Positions 49,315-58,510 of a stretch of DNA of 64,000 bases are shown here, piece after piece. The notes below the pieces were generated by a model. It saw nothing but the letters and a program-made list of their open reading frames with translations. It did not search any database and was not told the DNA's origin. Each line of letters starts with the position of its first letter. Positions within the stretch are counted from its first letter, which is position 1. Origin of the DNA: Terriglobia bacterium (GTDB taxonomy: Bacteria > Acidobacteriota > Terriglobia > Terriglobales > Acidobacteriaceae). Both the position numbers and the translations under genes were made by a program. The stretch covers positions 124,001 through 188,000 of the forward strand of contig JAIQGK010000017.1 in the NCBI GenBank assembly GCA_020072645.1, in the 5' to 3' direction.

Positions 49315-52300
49315 TTGACCACAACTCGACGCGAAGCTCTCAAATACATGGGAACAGTTTTTGGCGCCGCGCTCTTAAACGGCAAAACCACATTGCTCTC
49401 GCCGCTGGACTCGATTGGAAATCTTCTGGATTTTTTCCCCAGCCGCGGATGGGAAAAAGTTTATCGCGACCAATACAGCTATGATTCCACCTTCAATTTC
49501 CTGTGCGTGCCGAACGACACGCACAATTGCCGCTTGACGGCCTTCGTCCGCGATGGTGTGGCTCTCAGAATTGAACAGGCTTATGACATGGGCGGAGTCG
49601 GCGATCTTTATGGCAACAAGGTTTCTGCCGGGTGGGCGCCGCGTGGATGCCTGAAAGGTTACACGCTGGTCCAGCGAGTTTACGGACCGCATCGCCATAA
49701 GTTTCCCACTGTGCGCAAATGCTGGCTGGAGTGGGCGGATGCTGGGTTTCCGCGCGAGGGAGATTACGTCGAGAGATATTTTAAAAAGCGCGGTGAGGAC
49801 GATCGCGTCCGCGTTAGCTGGGACCAGGCCTTTACCCTGATCGCAAAGGCAATTCTCAATATCACGCAGACATATGGCGGGGCGGAAGGCGCGGCGTTGC
49901 TTGAGAGACAAGGCTATCCCAAGCCGATGATCGACCAACTTGGCGGCGTTGGCACGCAGGCCATCAAGATGCGCTCAGCCATTGCTGCATGCGGGCCGGT
50001 GTCAAAGCAAGGAGCGCTGGTTCGCTTTGCCAATATGCTTGCCCTGGTGGATACGCATGTACGCAAGGTAGAACCGGCGCAGGCAAAGGGCGCCCGCCAT
50101 TGGACAACTTATGAATATCTTGGCGACATGGACCCCGGCTTCCCCCAGGTTACAGGAGTCAACTCCTTTGATGTTGACATGGCTGATATGCGCCACAGCA
50201 AGCTGGTGGTGGTGATTGGCAAGAATTTTGTCGAACACAAGATGGCTGATGTGCATTGGATGGTAGAGGGTATGGAGCGCAAGGCCAAGATTGTCGTGAT
50301 CGGGCCCGACTACAACCCTACGTCGCAAAAAGCTGATTCGTGGATTCCCGTCCGGCCTGGCTCCGATACGGCGCTCCTGCTGGGCGTCGCCAATCTCATT
50401 ATCCAGAAAAACTATCACGACGAAACTTTTATCAAGAAGCACTCTGACATGCCTTTGCTCGTGCGCCTGGATACGCTCAAAAAGCTGCGCGCCGCGGACA
50501 TTATTCCCAACTACAAGAACGCGGAAAATACCGGCTACAGCGCGGAAGTCCAGAAGATCGATCCCAAGATGCGGGCGCAATGGGGCGACTACGTGGTTTG
50601 GAATGCAAAGACCAACCAGCCGGCGGTGATCACGCGCGAAGACGTAGGCGACAAAATGCTGGCCAAAGGAATTGACCCGGTTCTGGATGGAGAATTCACC
50701 GTGCAAACCGTGGATGGGAAGCCGGTTCGCTGCCGTACTGGGTTCAGCATTCAGCGGGAAGTGCTCTCCTATTACACCGTGGAGCGAGTTTCGCAGATCA
50801 CGAGCACGCCGCCGAATTTGATCGAGCAACTGGCGCATGACATCGGCACCATCAAGCCGTGCGCGATGCATTCCGGCGAGGGGGTAAACCACTACTACCA
50901 CGCGGACCTTAAAGGCCGAGCCGTCATTATGCTGTGCACCTTGACCGGCAATTTGGGCACCTTTGGAGCAGGACCAGGAACGTGGGCCGGCAATTACAAA
51001 GTCAATTCCATGGATGGTCTGCCCGCGTATGTGGCGGAAGATCCCTTCAACCCCAATGAGGCCACGCCGAAACTCCGCAAGACGTACACCGAAGAGCATC
51101 CGGTGTTCTGGGTGAATGGCGGGCCAACGTGGGCGACGGGAAAGACCCACATGCCTACGCCCACGAAAATGATGTGGACGGCAAACACCAACATGATCAA
51201 CAACTGCCCATGGCTTTATAACCTGCTCACGCATGAGCTGCCCAAAGTGGAGTTGTTCATCAATAATGATTGGGAATATAACCTGAGCTGCGAATACTCT
51301 GATATCGCGCTGCCGGTCCCAAGCTGGCTGGAGACAACCCTTCCGGATATTGTGGGCTCGGCTTCCAATCCTTTTTGCAGCATCTGGAAAGGCGGAATTA
51401 AACCGATCTTCGATACGAAGATGGATGCGGAAACGGTCGCCGGCGTGGCGCGCAAGCTGACAGAGATGACCGGAGATTCTCGATTCGAAAACTACTTTAA
51501 ATACATTTTGGAAGGGAAAGCGGAGTTTTACATCCAGCGCCTGATGGACGCTTCAACCACGCTCAAAGGCTATAACTGCGAGGAAATCCTGAAGTCGGGC
51601 CGCTCCGTCCTCATGAACTTCCGCACCTATCCACGGATTACGGGATATGAGCAAATCCAGGAGAGCGCGCCGTTTTACAACAAGACAGGACGACTGGAGT
51701 TTTACCGCGAAGAGGATACCTTTATTCGCGAAGGTGAAAATGTTGTCGTTCACCGCGAGCCGATCGAAGCCACACCCTATCTGCCCAACGTAATTATTTC
51801 TGGGCCGGCTGCGGGGCTCCGGCCTGAGCCACGAAATATTCCTGTTACCGCCACCAGCGCGGATGACAGAGGCAAGCGCAACCTTGTCTTGCCATGGGAA
51901 AAGGCGAAGGACATAGAGAATCCGCTTCACGCCAGGGGCTACAAATTTGTATTTATCAGCACCAAAACGCGGCATTCCACGCATTCCTCATGGATGATGG
52001 CGGACTGGAACAAGATGTGGATCTCCAGCTTTGGCGATCCTTACCGCAGTGACAAAAGATCACCAGGAGTTGGCGAGCCAGAGATCAGGATCAATCCACA
52101 AGATGCCAAGGCATTGGGCATCAATGACGGCGATTACGTGTGGGTGGATGCCAATGATGAGGACCGTCCTTATAAAGGATGGAAACCGGATGATCCGCTG
52201 TACCAGGCGGCGCGCCTTAAGTTGCGTGGCCGTTATGATCCCCGTGTTCGTCCTGGAATGGTCATTTCACGCCATGCGCCCTGGGCGGCAACGCCAAGAA

Positions 52301-52668
52301 CTGTAGCCGCACAGCGCAATCGCAAAGATGGGCGCACTCTCAGTGACAGCGGTTATGAATCCAATTTCCGGAGTGGCTCACTGCAAAGCTGCGTGCGGGT
52401 TTATTGCCAGCCCACCATGATGACCGATGACCTGATACGAAAAAATTCAGTCGGGCAGGGCATTGGACAAGGGCAAGGCAATGATGCCTATGGCGTGAAC
52501 ACTCCTTACAAGGAAGCCCTGGTAAGGATTACAAAGGCTGAGGACGGCGGCATTGATGGCCACGGGCAGTGGGAGCCTACGCTCACAGGATTTACTCCCG
52601 GCAATGAGAGCGCAACCATGCGCGAGTACCTGGAAGGCAGCTTTATCAAGAATAAATCTGACTCATGA
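49315..52668 (+). CDS. Molybdopterin alpha subunit, type II DMSO-reductase family (NXR/NAR-like), Tat-exported
   Basis: 1117 residues from TTG 49315 (AAAGGA seven bases upstream). The N-terminus TTRREALKYMGTVFGAALL is a twin-arginine signal. CVPNDTHNCRLTAFVRDGV and later RGCLKG hold the Fe-S ligands in the form known for NXR-like enzymes. YEYLGDMDPGFPQ supplies a likely Mo-ligating Asp (D271) as in NarG (by comparison of flanking text, inferred). Molybdopterin-binding segments include VVVIGKNFVEHK and DSWIPVRPGSDTALLLG. Size is as in NxrA/NarG (about 1100-1250). No membrane anchor (NarI) gene is near, so it is a soluble periplasmic complex. Substrate could be nitrite, nitrate, chlorate or related. 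Confidence 0.9.
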   Translation: MTTTRREALKYMGTVFGAALLNGKTTLLSPLDSIGNLLDFFPSRGWEKVYRDQYSYDSTFNFLCVPNDTHNCRLTAFVRDGVALRIEQAYDMGGVGDLYGNKVSAGWAPRGCLKGYTLVQRVYGPHRHKFPTVRKCWLEWADAGFPREGDYVERYFKKRGEDDRVRVSWDQAFTLIAKAILNITQTYGGAEGAALLERQGYPKPMIDQLGGVGTQAIKMRSAIAACGPVSKQGALVRFANMLALVDTHVRKVEPAQAKGARHWTTYEYLGDMDPGFPQVTGVNSFDVDMADMRHSKLVVVIGKNFVEHKMADVHWMVEGMERKAKIVVIGPDYNPTSQKADSWIPVRPGSDTALLLGVANLIIQKNYHDETFIKKHSDMPLLVRLDTLKKLRAADIIPNYKNAENTGYSAEVQKIDPKMRAQWGDYVVWNAKTNQPAVITREDVGDKMLAKGIDPVLDGEFTVQTVDGKPVRCRTGFSIQREVLSYYTVERVSQITSTPPNLIEQLAHDIGTIKPCAMHSGEGVNHYYHADLKGRAVIMLCTLTGNLGTFGAGPGTWAGNYKVNSMDGLPAYVAEDPFNPNEATPKLRKTYTEEHPVFWVNGGPTWATGKTHMPTPTKMMWTANTNMINNCPWLYNLLTHELPKVELFINNDWEYNLSCEYSDIALPVPSWLETTLPDIVGSASNPFCSIWKGGIKPIFDTKMDAETVAGVARKLTEMTGDSRFENYFKYILEGKAEFYIQRLMDASTTLKGYNCEEILKSGRSVLMNFRTYPRITGYEQIQESAPFYNKTGRLEFYREEDTFIREGENVVVHREPIEATPYLPNVIISGPAAGLRPEPRNIPVTATSADDRGKRNLVLPWEKAKDIENPLHARGYKFVFISTKTRHSTHSSWMMADWNKMWISSFGDPYRSDKRSPGVGEPEIRINPQDAKALGINDGDYVWVDANDEDRPYKGWKPDDPLYQAARLKLRGRYDPRVRPGMVISRHAPWAATPRTVAAQRNRKDGRTLSDSGYESNFRSGSLQSCVRVYCQPTMMTDDLIRKNSVGQGIGQGQGNDAYGVNTPYKEALVRITKAEDGGIDGHGQWEPTLTGFTPGNESATMREYLEGSFIKNKSDS

Positions 52669-52750
52669 ACTGCGGGATATGGAGGATTGCTAATTGTGCG
52701 CCTGATGCGATAGTGGCCGCACTGCACGTTCAAAGAGGATATGACCTTGC

Positions 52751-53494
52751 ATGGTAAGCAGAGAACAACTCACGGGCGCACCTTCTTTCGTGATCATCGC
52801 AGCTTTTAAGCTGCTGCCTGAGTGGGCACAGGCTGACGACTCGATTCGCGCACTCGCGGCGGCGGAGTTGACCGGAGTGCTTACCGAATCATCGCAAAGA
52901 GTTGAGGCCAGCATCTACCTGAGCCAGGGGCTTAAGGCCTCGGCCGATTTTTTTCTCAGGATCCATGCCAATGATCTGGCGGAAGCCCAAAGTTATGTCA
53001 ATGAATGTGCGCAGACCATCATCGGCCGCCACTCGCTAATCGCCGACATCATGATCGGCATCTCCAAACCGCGCCGTTACATTACGCAAGAGAACTCGGC
53101 CCGGCTCAATGAGCAGCTGAACAACAGCAAATATGAAAGCGCAACGCCGCGCTATGCCATTGTGATTCCGGTGAAGAAAACCGCGCGCTGGTGGAACATG
53201 CCTGAAAGCGAACGCCTGCATGAGATTGAGGTGCACACGCAAAAGTCGCTTGCCTACATGAGTTGTGTGAAACGCGAGCTCTATTACAGCACCGGCCTGG
53301 ACGAGCAAGACTTTATTACCTATTTCGAGACAGCTGATCTCCAGGCATTTCATGAGCTAAATGCCGCGCTGGCAGGCATTCGTGAAAATGAATTTCAGAT
53401 CAGATGCGAACACCTCATGCTGCTGGGGGCCATCCGCAGCGTTTCTGAAATTGCGCGTATTTTAAGCCGGCAACCAGCACCTGATGCTACTTGA
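52751..53494 (+). CDS. cld: Chlorite dismutase-family protein with catalytic His/Arg pair
   Basis: 247 residues, the long (pentameric, clade 1) size class, no signal peptide. The core reads IEVHTQKSLAYMSCVKRELY, then YSTGLDEQDFITYFET. H162 fits the haem ligand and R175, exactly 13 residues on, the distal Arg needed to split chlorite into chloride and O2 (H160/R173 in the Nitrospira enzyme, from memory). HemQ coproheme decarboxylases of the same fold lack this Arg, so dismutase activity is likely. It follows the molybdoenzyme gene by 82 bp. Confidence 0.85.
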   Translation: MVSREQLTGAPSFVIIAAFKLLPEWAQADDSIRALAAAELTGVLTESSQRVEASIYLSQGLKASADFFLRIHANDLAEAQSYVNECAQTIIGRHSLIADIMIGISKPRRYITQENSARLNEQLNNSKYESATPRYAIVIPVKKTARWWNMPESERLHEIEVHTQKSLAYMSCVKRELYYSTGLDEQDFITYFETADLQAFHELNAALAGIRENEFQIRCEHLMLLGAIRSVSEIARILSRQPAPDAT

Positions 53495-53538
53495 TACAGC
53501 TGTTCTCAGTTTAATTCCAACTACGAGGAGCAAGAAAA

Positions 53539-53892
53539 ATGAGAAAGAAGTTACTAATGCCTATCTGCGCAGCTTCATTGCTGGGAGTTGCGATGACGGC
53601 TTCCGCGGTCCGGACAACCGCCGCAGCTTTTGAAGACAAAGCGGCAAGCGTTACCGTGAAGATGATCAATTTTACCTACTCTCCCGATCCGTTGACGGTG
53701 CCGGTGGGGACCACTGTGCGCTGGGTCAATTATGACGACGATCAGCACAACGTGGTGAGTGACGACAAGAGTTTCAAGTCGAAGCTGCTGGACAAGAACC
53801 AGGAGTACTCCTACACGTTCACCAAAAAAGGAACATACCGATACATCTGCTCAATTCATCCCAAGATGGTTGGCAAAGTAACTGTTGAGTAG
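53539..53892 (+). CDS. Cupredoxin (plastocyanin/amicyanin-like) electron carrier
   Basis: 117 residues. Sec signal peptide (LLMPICAASLLGVAMTASA), then a single cupredoxin domain. Type 1 copper ligands: H in DDDQHNVV, and C, H and M in CSIHPKM. This is the small amicyanin-like class. A probable electron donor or acceptor of the molybdoenzyme complex via its haem subunit. Confidence 0.92.
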   Translation: MRKKLLMPICAASLLGVAMTASAVRTTAAAFEDKAASVTVKMINFTYSPDPLTVPVGTTVRWVNYDDDQHNVVSDDKSFKSKLLDKNQEYSYTFTKKGTYRYICSIHPKMVGKVTVE

Positions 53893-53901
53893 GCAAGCCG
53901 C

Positions 53902-54345
53902 ATGCACCCATTCGATATCAAAACGGCGCTGATGGCGAAACATGCTCAGCATGTAGTGTTGATTCATTTTCCCATCGCATTATTCTTGTGCGGCACTGTG
54001 TTTGACTTTTTGGCGCAATGGACGCACAAAGCCACTCTGGCTGCAGCCGCCTATTACAACCTGATTGTTGCGGCCATAATGTCTTTGCCGGTTGTAATCA
54101 CCGGCATCCTGGCTTGGCGACTACAACTGGAGGGCCAGTCTCTGAAGGGAGTTCTGCTGCAACATCTGGTGCTCGCAGTGGTTTCAACGGTGCTGATCTG
54201 GCTGGCGTGGTGGCTGCATTTTCGCGCAATACGTTCTGAGCGTGCCGTGCCAAGCTATCGGCTTGCAGTGGAGTTCGCGGGAGTCATCACGATTACCCTG
54301 GCGGCGCATCTGGGTGGGTTTTTGAGCGGTGTAAATCTTCCCTAG
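53902..54345 (+). CDS. DUF2231-family membrane protein
   Basis: 147 residues with four membrane helices. HAQHVVLIHFPIALFLCGTV is the family start with conserved His residues, and AAHLGGFLSGV closes it. DUF2231 proteins are thought to bind haem or pass electrons, but their role is unsettled. It overlaps the GntR gene end by 4 bp, convergently. Confidence 0.85.
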   Translation: MHPFDIKTALMAKHAQHVVLIHFPIALFLCGTVFDFLAQWTHKATLAAAAYYNLIVAAIMSLPVVITGILAWRLQLEGQSLKGVLLQHLVLAVVSTVLIWLAWWLHFRAIRSERAVPSYRLAVEFAGVITITLAAHLGGFLSGVNLP

Positions 54346-55088
54346 GATAGTTTTCTGCGCCGGTTGCCTTGTAGCGCTGAAGCCTGGCGATCAAAATCAG
54401 CTACGTAAATTCGGGCAATCCCCCGACGAACGACTTGTACCATGTCTTGAAGCTTGCGAGAAACGTGTTTCTGAATGGCTTGAATCGCACTTTCAGCATC
54501 TCGCGCCTGCAAAGCGCGGGCCACCGTTACGTGATCTCCAAGGGATCGGCTTCGTGGCCTGCCTTCCATATCAATGAGCCGGACAAAACGAATGCGCGCG
54601 TTTACGCTTTTCAATGCTTCAGTTAATTGTGCATTGCCTGAGAGCCGTGCGATTTCTTCATGGAATTGCTCATCGAGTTCCACAATGCGTTCCACAGAAC
54701 AATCCGCGGGCTCGCGGTTTGCGAGTCTCGCCATTTTTGACAGAAGGGAAAGCTCCTCGTCACTAGCGCGCTGTACCGCCAATCGGACGGCCGTACATTC
54801 CAGGGCAAGACGGAGTTCATAAAGATCAAAGCACTCTTTGGGGTTGAGGTCGCGCAGCGAGAAGCCTCTTCCATCGGCGCTCAGGAAGCCTTCATTGACC
54901 AGCCGATTTAAAGCCTCGCGAACGGGAGTCCGTGATACGGAGAACCTTTCCGCGATATCTAATTCTGTCAGCCGTTCACCGGGCTTGAGCTTGAATGTGA
55001 TCGCCATCTCACGCAAGCTGGAATACACCCTGTCGGATTCACGAACGTCGGGAGCGAGTGGCGTATGCCGATTCTGGGCTTGAGGCAT
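54342..55088 (-). CDS. GntR-family (FCD/FadR-type) transcriptional regulator
   Basis: 248 residues. N-terminal winged helix: LTELDIAERFSVSRTPVREA then LNRLVNEGFLS. The C-terminal all-helical FCD domain shows LYELRLALECTAVRLA, the D/E-x3-H metal site in ELDEQFHEEIARLS, and DHVTVARAL with the last His. Such proteins respond to organic acids and usually repress neighbouring genes. Convergent with the respiratory cluster, whose upstream region has palindromic operator candidates. Confidence 0.9.
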   Translation of the reverse strand: MPQAQNRHTPLAPDVRESDRVYSSLREMAITFKLKPGERLTELDIAERFSVSRTPVREALNRLVNEGFLSADGRGFSLRDLNPKECFDLYELRLALECTAVRLAVQRASDEELSLLSKMARLANREPADCSVERIVELDEQFHEEIARLSGNAQLTEALKSVNARIRFVRLIDMEGRPRSRSLGDHVTVARALQARDAESAIQAIQKHVSRKLQDMVQVVRRGIARIYVADFDRQASALQGNRRRKLS

Positions 55089-55362
55089 TGGTTTTGTCCG
55101 ACTGCTAGATTATATGGATTTTTGGCTGGTGTGCACAGATCGAAAGTGAGGAGGAGGGTTTGGCAGCCATTTCAGATGTGCTAGGCCTGTTTTTGACAGA
55201 TTTGTGAGTGTGAAAGCCTGCAGCTTCACAGATCGCTACAGTTTCGGTAAACGCCCAAACGGGCCCAAAACGGCCTAGAACAGGCTTAATAACAGTCACT
55301 TACAGTCTTGCGTGGATTTTCTATAGATTCCAATGGACCCTAAAAATCTCATTCGGAATTAC

Positions 55363-55391
55363 AGTTGGAGGTTCAAATCTCTGTCCGACCA
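55363..55391 (+). other. Decayed tRNA-Pro 3' fragment, attachment-site remnant C
   Basis: TTGGAGGTTCAAATCTCT then GTCCGACCA retains the T-arm and acceptor end with small deletions. The following CATTTATT also matches the flank of fragment B (CCGACCATTTATT), so B and C share about 13 bp across the CCA boundary. Confidence 0.6.
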
Positions 55392-55454
55392 TTTATTACG
55401 AGTGCCATTAGCGCAAACATAGCGGAAGACTGGGCGTTGTCCGAGCAGGCCAGC

Positions 55455-55630
55455 CCAACAGCGCGTACCGTCGTTGTGGTGAACCGCTTATTTGAAAAAG
55501 ACATATTCAAGGATGGCCGCGCCATCGGAAAAACACTTCAGCAATAGCCAAGACATCTCAGGCATTCTCGAGATCGTGGGAATGACCGAAGATACAAATT
55601 ATTGGTTGCGCCTATGTACCACGGCAATCC
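55455..55630 (+). pseudogene. Relic of a MacB/ADOP-type ABC permease
   Basis: TVVVVNRLFEKDIFKDGRAI then GKTL matches the periplasmic-domain text VAVVNE..F..FP....IGKR of FtsX/MacB-like permeases, and is followed by a stop. In a shifted frame from 55561 EIVGMTEDTNY continues it (usual EIVGVVGDV..Y). Stop plus frameshift and no flanking domains show a broken gene. Such duplicated permeases abound in Acidobacteriota. Confidence 0.65.
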
Positions 55631-55875
55631 TTCTGATCGAACCAATGAAATTAAGAAGCATAGCTTAGTACTTCCCGCGCTTTCTATCAAAATGGCGCGA
55701 CCTCCCGGGTTTACCCAAGAACCGCTCGTAAGTTTCCCTATTCTGCCAAAAAAGCATCTCAGAGAAGGTGGATTTCGTCCGAACGCTTTGGGGTTGCGCA
55801 TGAGGCCCAGTGCTTATGCGGCAAGCCTTACGTGGCAAAGGCCTTATGTGATAAAAACTTAGGGAGCAGACTGTG

Positions 55876-56439
55876 ATGAGCGCGAAGATAAGGAACTGGA
55901 CTGCAGCCCTGCTTTTCCTGGCCGCCACGTGTATCGGTGGGGCAGGGAGGCAGGCTGAAGGACAGCTCCGCTGGGACTATCCTCCCAAGAAAGCGCCCAT
56001 ACGCTTGCGCCTGGTTGCCATAGCTTTTGCTGACCACCCTCGCTCTTCTTTCTTCTCCAGCCAGGAAGTGTTCGTTGCCGAAACCGAGATCTCGCACGAA
56101 GAGTGGGGTCTCATCAAGCTCGTCTTCACCTTTCTCCCATATGAGCCCCGGCTGTCGGAATCCGGCTTTGATTACTCAGTGGTCCATGAGGTCTCAGCCT
56201 GGCGAGACGAGGCTTGCGACCAGACCATTGCGCAGTTAACGGCGCGGAGCCAGCCTGATCGCCATGAGCCGTTGATCTATTCTCGTAACGTGCCTAGAGA
56301 GGACCTGGACCGCAGACGCATCCCGCTGCCCTGCTATGAAACGACGGCGAATGAATATATAAAATCGAGCTTCGAGCCTGTTCCTCAGCCCCTGAAGCCA
56401 CATGGACCTGTTCTTGAGGTCCCTCCAAACTCGAAATGA
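55876..56439 (+). CDS. Secreted protein of unknown function
   Basis: 187 residues from ATG 55876 (GTG 55873 adjacent; GGGAGCAG upstream). Signal peptide NWTAALLFLAATCIGGAG. The rest has a beta-rich middle (LRLVAIAFADHPRSSFFSSQ, GLIKLVFTFLPYEP) and a Pro-rich C-terminus. Three cysteines. Family not recognised. It stands alone, downstream of the permease relic. Confidence 0.65.
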   Translation: MSAKIRNWTAALLFLAATCIGGAGRQAEGQLRWDYPPKKAPIRLRLVAIAFADHPRSSFFSSQEVFVAETEISHEEWGLIKLVFTFLPYEPRLSESGFDYSVVHEVSAWRDEACDQTIAQLTARSQPDRHEPLIYSRNVPREDLDRRRIPLPCYETTANEYIKSSFEPVPQPLKPHGPVLEVPPNSK

Positions 56440-56904
56440 CGGCCAGCGGGTATGGCAAACCCCTTCCGCTTCTTCTCTAATCACCCCCACTTTGGATCGC
56501 CCATCGTTCGCGCACATTGCGAAGGCGGATTTCAAGCACCGTTAGAAACCCAGTTTGCGCTCAGCGCTCGGCAAAAGGGCTCAAAAAATCAGGGTTACTC
56601 CAAGCCTGAGCAGCAGAATAGATGCTGAAAACAAAAGGCTTAACCTCCATACCAGCTTTTCCTGGGTGATCGATGAAACGCTTAAGCCCCGTTTATCACT
56701 AGGTATTTGTAAGGCGGTTAGCCATAAGGTGGGCGAGCCGCAGTTCCCGCATTACTGGAGCGAGCGTGACGTCGGGAAAACAAGAACTCCAAGCCGGAGG
56801 CGGTGGCCTCCCCGCACTAACCCTGGACGGTCGAGAGTCAGCGGTGTCGGGGTCTTCAGCGGGAGGATACTTTTGCCGGAGCTCGTATCGGGAGAGTTTC
56901 TGAA
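56440..56904. other. Intergenic region before the ECF sigma operon
   Basis: About 465 bp. Open frames here look like chance (no signal, no pattern, poor start). It should contain the promoter of the sigma factor. Confidence 0.5.
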
Positions 56905-57606
56905 GTGAAAAGCGCGTCTTTGCAATCACGGACCAGCAAGAAGAAAGGGGCGGGCACTTTGTTGACCTACTCCGCTTCAGGTGTGTCCGTAGGCGCCACA
57001 AAACGGAAATCAGCAGCAAAGGCTGAAGTATACTGGATTGAAAGATCTCCAGTGGACTTCTACTCTTTCGATGAAGAATACCTGCGCCGCCTCGGGGCCC
57101 ATGATCCTGCCACCGAAGCTCATTTTGTCGCCTACTTTAGTGAACGGCTAAGAATCACTTTGCGTGCGCGCGGCATTGACTCGCACACGATTGAAGATGT
57201 GCGCCAGGAAACGTTTTGCCGCGTATGGGTTGCCGTCCAGTCCGGCAGCGTAAATAATGCGCAGGGGTTCGGCGCTTATGTGCATGCGGTTTGCAAGAAT
57301 GTTCTTTCAGAAAGCCGCCGGGTTGACATCCGCAACCAGCACGATTCCCTGGATGGGACTGATGTTATTGATCAGCAACTTAGCCTGGAAGAATTGATGC
57401 AGCGAAGTGAGAACAGCACCCTGGTGCGCGCCATTCTGGCTGAGCTTCCTGAAAGGGACCAGCACTTGCTGCAGGCGCGTTTCTTTGAGGACCGCGATAA
57501 TGAAGAAGTTTGTGGCGATTTTGGTGTGGATCGCGACTACCTTCGTGTCCTGTTTCACCGGGCCATTCAAAAGTTTGGGGAACTTTACAAGAAAAAATTT
57601 AACTAG
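56905..57606 (+). CDS. ECF-type RNA polymerase sigma factor
   Basis: 233 residues, GTG start with GGGAGAG upstream. Region 2 is seen in TIEDVRQETFCRVWVAV, with YVHAVCKNVLSESRR next, and region 4 in LAELPERDQHLLQARFFEDR then DNEEVCGDFGVDRDYLRVLF. A basic N-terminal extension of about 45 residues is unusual. The zinc-finger anti-sigma gene follows 36 bp later. It shares EAHFVAYFS near the N-terminus and region 4 text (EVC..GV.R.YLRVL.HRA) with the sigma factor at 61895-62572, so the two are paralogues. Confidence 0.9.
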   Translation: MKSASLQSRTSKKKGAGTLLTYSASGVSVGATKRKSAAKAEVYWIERSPVDFYSFDEEYLRRLGAHDPATEAHFVAYFSERLRITLRARGIDSHTIEDVRQETFCRVWVAVQSGSVNNAQGFGAYVHAVCKNVLSESRRVDIRNQHDSLDGTDVIDQQLSLEELMQRSENSTLVRAILAELPERDQHLLQARFFEDRDNEEVCGDFGVDRDYLRVLFHRAIQKFGELYKKKFN

Positions 57607-57642
57607 CAGGCCGATAGCTGCGCAAATCCAGGGGAAAAGACG

Positions 57643-58314
57643 ATGAACGCACGAATGATAAACCACGATGACGCAATGAAAGATCTCATGGCGGAGCGCT
57701 ACCTGTTAGGCGAACTAAATACGGCTGAACGAGATGCGTATGAGCAACACTTGTTTTCTTGTGACGCCTGCTTTGAGCAGGTAAAGGCAGGGACGGAGTT
57801 TGTGACCCATTTGCGGCACATTGGAACGGAAGCTCCGCAGCCGACTCTCCCCGGCTTCATGTCCCGTCTTATGACGAGTGTGCGTCAGCCCGTAACCATT
57901 ACGGCGTTTGGGCTTCTGTTATTTGCGTCTGGCGTTGCAATCCACCAGAATTCGATGATCGCCCATCTGAAGGAACCTCGCCCTGAAATACGTTCTGTAT
58001 TAACGGGGGTGGCTCATGGTTCCGGCGAAACCCACCTGATACAAGCTTCGAAAAACTCTTCCCTGAGCCTGAATGTTGAGTATGCGCGGAAAGGCGAATT
58101 TATCTCATATCGGGCCCAGATTCTCTCGAGTTCCGGAAAAGCGCTGCATACGGTCGCGCTGCCGGAAACTCAGGTTGGAACTACAGCTACCATAGCTCTG
58201 CCGGCCGACGCGTTGAAACCGGCGCAGTATTCAATGGTGGTTTTCGGGCGCAGGAGTGATGGCACGCAAGAGGAAGTAGGTCGCGGCGCTTTTGAATTGC
58301 AGTTCACTGACTAA
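57643..58314 (+). CDS. Zinc-finger anti-sigma factor, membrane-bound
   Basis: 223 residues with GGGGAAAAGACG before the ATG. The zf-HC2 motif is seen in ERYLLGELNTAERDAYEQHL then FSCDACFEQV (His-x3-Cys-x2-Cys). A single membrane helix lies at about 85-102 (ITAFGLLLFASGVAI), and the outer domain of about 110 residues is beta-rich. It should hold the upstream ECF factor until a signal outside the membrane releases it. Confidence 0.85.
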   Translation: MNARMINHDDAMKDLMAERYLLGELNTAERDAYEQHLFSCDACFEQVKAGTEFVTHLRHIGTEAPQPTLPGFMSRLMTSVRQPVTITAFGLLLFASGVAIHQNSMIAHLKEPRPEIRSVLTGVAHGSGETHLIQASKNSSLSLNVEYARKGEFISYRAQILSSSGKALHTVALPETQVGTTATIALPADALKPAQYSMVVFGRRSDGTQEEVGRGAFELQFTD

Positions 58315-58510
58315 CTGGTTCCGGGCTTTTGACACGGTTTGACGCAGTATGTTTTCCCTACGCTATCTCTCTTCCGGCGGCACAACTCTTCGCCAATAAT
58401 CGGCCGTAGTACAATCGGCGTATTCGGGCCCAAAGACACCCCCTCGCTTTATGGTGTCTATAAGTGTGCCCAGCCCAGTTGTTTATCCGCTGTAGTACAT
58501 GGAGAAAAAA

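Noticed and set aside
49315-52668. Membrane-bound NarG of a standard nitrate reductase
   Set aside because: No NarI-type membrane subunit, a Tat signal on the alpha subunit, and an EB_dh haem subunit instead.
52751-53494. HemQ coproheme decarboxylase instead of chlorite dismutase
   Set aside because: HemQ lacks the distal Arg; here an Arg is present 13 residues after the ligand His, and the gene sits beside a molybdoenzyme rather than haem genes.
56555-56908. 117-codon frame before the sigma factor
   Set aside because: Composition rich in Arg/Pro/Ser without pattern, weak start; overlaps the likely promoter of the sigma gene.
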